Positions 31,701 to 32,904 of a stretch of 32,904 nucleotides of DNA are shown here, in pieces. A program made the translations under genes and the position numbers. How positions within the stretch are numbered: the first letter of the stretch is position 1; each line of letters begins with the position of its first letter. The DNA comes from Chloroflexota bacterium. GTDB taxonomy: Bacteria > Chloroflexota > Anaerolineae > Aggregatilineales > Phototrophicaceae. The notes below the pieces were generated by a model. It did no database searches and was not told the origin of the DNA. It saw only the letters and a program-made list of their open reading frames with translations. The stretch spans positions 1 through 32,904 of the forward strand of contig JAEZAF010000030.1 in assembly GCA_023430545.1 (NCBI GenBank), in the 5' to 3' direction.

Positions 31701-32904
31701 GATTGAATCCGCCGACATCCTTCGTAAAGCCGTTCTGCAGATGCAGGCGGCTCGGCTGTGCAACGGTGTTGACCACGCCGGAATAGCCAAAGACGTTGAC
31801 CTTGTTGGGCAGGCCCGCAAGGTAGATATTGGAGCTGTACTCACCCGGAAGCGCGATCACGCATGAGTTGGCTCCCATGCCGGAAGCAACCGAGATTGCC
31901 TGAGCGAGACTGTTATACGGCTGTGTGATGCTGCCAGTCATATTGGCCGCCCCGACGTTATACGGGCCGACATAAACTGTACCCGTCACACACAGGCCGG
32001 GGGGAATACGGTTAGGCAGCGGAAGCGATGCCGGTGCTGGCAGCGTATCCTGTACGAAATTGGCAGCACCCAGTACCGGAACACCAGCGCCGTACAGCAT
32101 ATCGTAACCAAGCATGCTGACGGTCGCGGGCTGATCAAAGCTGTGGCTGCGCAGATAGCGGGCGATGCTTTCGTAGGCGTTGGCTGAACTGAAGGATGGC
32201 GTGGTCGTACTGCTCATCATGACCGCGACCTGCCCGGCAACGTGGGCTAAACCAGCCTGTGTGCCGCCAAAGCCCTGAGCACAACTGTCTGGATTACTGA
32301 CAATGCTAAAGGTAGTGCTGACCTGCGCTGGTGCAACCAGATCAGGCTTGACCTGAGCGCCAGTATAGTAGGCTGGAACGGGTGCAACATTGACACCGCC
32401 GCCCGCTGTGTAGATCGGGCCGCGTGAGCTGTAACCCATCAGCGGGTAATTGAGCTGTGCAGATGCGCAGACTCCGCCAACAGTGAGGGCGTTCGGGGAG
32501 TCTCCGGGGCGTGTGATGGTTCCAAAATTGTCGAAAGGCGATGAACCGACCATAGCACCGACAGTACCGTTGCCGACCTGAACCTGTACGACGCTGGCAT
32601 TTCCTGACAGCCCGCCCAGATTCAGGGTGACGGTGCAGAATCCGCTGCCGTTCGCCGTGCAGGTATTCGGGACAACGAACTGATGCCCCGGCTGTGATGC
32701 ACCACGTCCGGGCTTAGTGATGGTTGCAAATCCGGCACCGCTGATATTTGCGGCAAAATCCTCGCGAGGAGCACCTCCGTTAGGGGAAGTATCCCAGTCA
32801 TTCCAGCCGATGTTGACGGCTGACCCTGGTCTCACAGTGAGGGTGATAGATGTAGCAGTGCCAGTGAAGTTGAATGCAGTATAAGCCTGACGGCTGTTCC
32901 CTGC
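28717..32904 (-). CDS. Giant secreted protein: degenerate subtilase, beta-helix and binding domains (partial, N-terminus beyond window)
   Basis: The minus strand is open from the window edge to a stop at 28717, giving 1395 residues without an N-terminus. Near the visible start is the C-terminal half of a subtilase (S8) domain: YSSRGP, VKPDLVAPA, then GGTQAGLAHVAGQVAVMM. The last should be GTSMAxPHVAG; here the nucleophile Ser is Gln (codon 32257-32259). Then follows a long right-handed beta-helix region (about residues 330-720), with many NN/NT-rich turns, and a choice-of-anchor Q-like segment (VDARGVNRRNNG, IDIGAYEF). Ig/cadherin-like repeats and a carbohydrate-binding-like jelly roll (about 1250-1395, from NGSFEQQGDNKK to FTMNGGKGKYYIDTV) end the protein. 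It is likely an adhesin or a carbohydrate-active surface protein. Confidence 0.8.
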   Translation of the reverse strand, partial: AGNSRQAYTAFNFTGTATSITLTVRPGSAVNIGWNDWDTSPNGGAPREDFAANISGAGFATITKPGRGASQPGHQFVVPNTCTANGSGFCTVTLNLGGLSGNASVVQVQVGNGTVGAMVGSSPFDNFGTITRPGDSPNALTVGGVCASAQLNYPLMGYSSRGPIYTAGGGVNVAPVPAYYTGAQVKPDLVAPAQVSTTFSIVSNPDSCAQGFGGTQAGLAHVAGQVAVMMSSTTTPSFSSANAYESIARYLRSHSFDQPATVSMLGYDMLYGAGVPVLGAANFVQDTLPAPASLPLPNRIPPGLCVTGTVYVGPYNVGAANMTGSITQPYNSLAQAISVASGMGANSCVIALPGEYSSNIYLAGLPNKVNVFGYSGVVNTVAQPSRLHLQNGFTKDVGGFNHTGGIFVDGTTVGWNYFTFTKGAFFANAQLPEPSALVVNAGTNVTFGGNVLNGLTSSQEYVLIDILNGSKGVAINSNSFVNNIPGFTMNGQTPQYFGTMHLIVVEGSGAAAAGQRVTIANNNFRGNKNPNGLWILDNLPVDQGQDTKQMQWVSLVRSVDSYTDLVSNTFTGNESEALIAGVTRVKNGPQQTRILGNAIVNNMTNSYDGITSGPLIHYFFSPNVMIVNNTIARNNLLQSGQFGMLIGRGDEIPGNYFESVNNNQSGSVGSNLARWEFHNNFVVDNVFDEVDPATGEILNTMSSAIRILDDLEGLGTGCTNFAGEADKGAFNNWLSRAAGTPGACGLAVFNSNGNLNINPYPRNNQYVPIPGAVTYMLGGAPAARFTPAYYALSGSSNNTKPDGVDGGLDAFVVTHLPEFASGVDARGVNRRNNGDTTPGIAIDIGAYEFTPLALVNRIDITVNEDTGVISVPLDASRLSGGFPPYTVNILRYPKYFGVAGVDGALCDARFTAAAKGVVTGALPDGTPVLLYCPPKDFHTSVTDPTFLLTNAGFDFRVVDSGNRSANSTMQYVINPVNDAPLATVLGNNAPAGDIVDAPVAIGRPAAQNFFRLRPYVDFTNGFFFSERNNTLEPSARNQVDYMFTYGTPTLIPNAPGNDDPQIIANNLVLLNAARGIWGVNLANVPSIPGGYAQAKFQYKVTDRNGNSVNNIVTVRALTPPSGFNLVFPGNNAVFLSAGEVNTFRWSEASNSQNYRFILSKISGGPEQVLLNLPNLTPPPGDDNLSCSGGTCTLTLTAAQKAVLSTGQFKWQVVANNQGLTTNATNAPFFFNIATGTQLVQNGSFEQQGDNKKIAAAWKPKNTDNDKRLCNKPEKGKFFSHSGECAYRFKGKDGIKSAIVQKISQFGKAGDRLAFSFFAKGEGLTNGASAMIKVKYVDGTKAKEVIDIPQGDTPYTPYSHTVDLTNVAKNAKIKFTMNGGKGKYYIDTVSGLFFSR

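Noticed and set aside
1..32904. CRISPR arrays, insertion sequences, prophage genes, tRNA or rRNA genes
   Set aside because: No regularly spaced repeats, transposase or integrase motifs, or tRNA/rRNA-like sequences were recognised by eye on either strand.

Overview
The window is a 32.9-kb piece of bacterial chromosome with moderate to high G+C and mostly Shine-Dalgarno-led genes. No rRNA, tRNA, insertion sequence, phage gene or CRISPR array is visible. The gene mix fits a soil or sediment bacterium of the Chloroflexota (Anaerolineae-like) type: a membrane-anchored G5/3D cell-wall protein, a Mur ligase fused to membrane segments, ClpC, secreted propeller proteins, trehalose genes and a very large secreted beta-helix protein. 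This placement is inference from gene content, not from a marker gene.

Region by region. 1-2188: two divergent aminoglycoside-phosphotransferase-like kinases (the first cut by the window edge) and a small Cys-rich UPF0153 protein. 2341-7464: a MurF-like ligase with an N-terminal membrane domain, a PPOX/flavin-type protein with a TTG start, and two tandem paralogous secreted propeller proteins, with three strong terminators. 7490-12214: clpC and a secreted SH3-like/LamG-like protein on the minus strand, separated by 822 bp of non-coding, repeat-bearing DNA. 12535-15903: an aldo-keto reductase and otsB on the plus strand, running tail to tail into otsA, with a 142-bp coding overlap. 16240-18610: a padR-4TM protein-MFS exporter operon behind a promoter that lies in a 36-bp perfect palindrome. 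18710-20743: a GH13 alpha-amylase-family gene and a tetR, each preceded by the same perfect palindrome. 20781-23409: a phosphoglucomutase/phosphomannomutase and a glycerol-1-phosphate-dehydrogenase-like protein that seems to have lost its metal ligands. 23757-24890: a 57-residue hyper-acidic protein and an alpha/beta hydrolase without a nucleophile serine. 24979-28516: the G5/3D protein, a divergent 46-residue membrane peptide, and a 3'(2'),5'-bisphosphate nucleotidase in an operon with a small membrane protein. 28717-32904: the 3' part of a giant secreted protein: a degenerate subtilase, a beta-helix and C-terminal ligand-binding-like domains.

Common threads. Sugar and compatible-solute metabolism recurs (GH13, phosphohexomutase, OtsA, OtsB). 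Cell-envelope proteins are prominent. Two regulators have operators that can be read directly from the sequence. Three proteins keep the fold signatures of well-known enzymes but lack key catalytic or metal-binding residues; these are the most unusual items here. I did not find a clearly new multi-gene system such as a defence island; the novelty lies in individual genes and in the arrangement of the trehalose genes.
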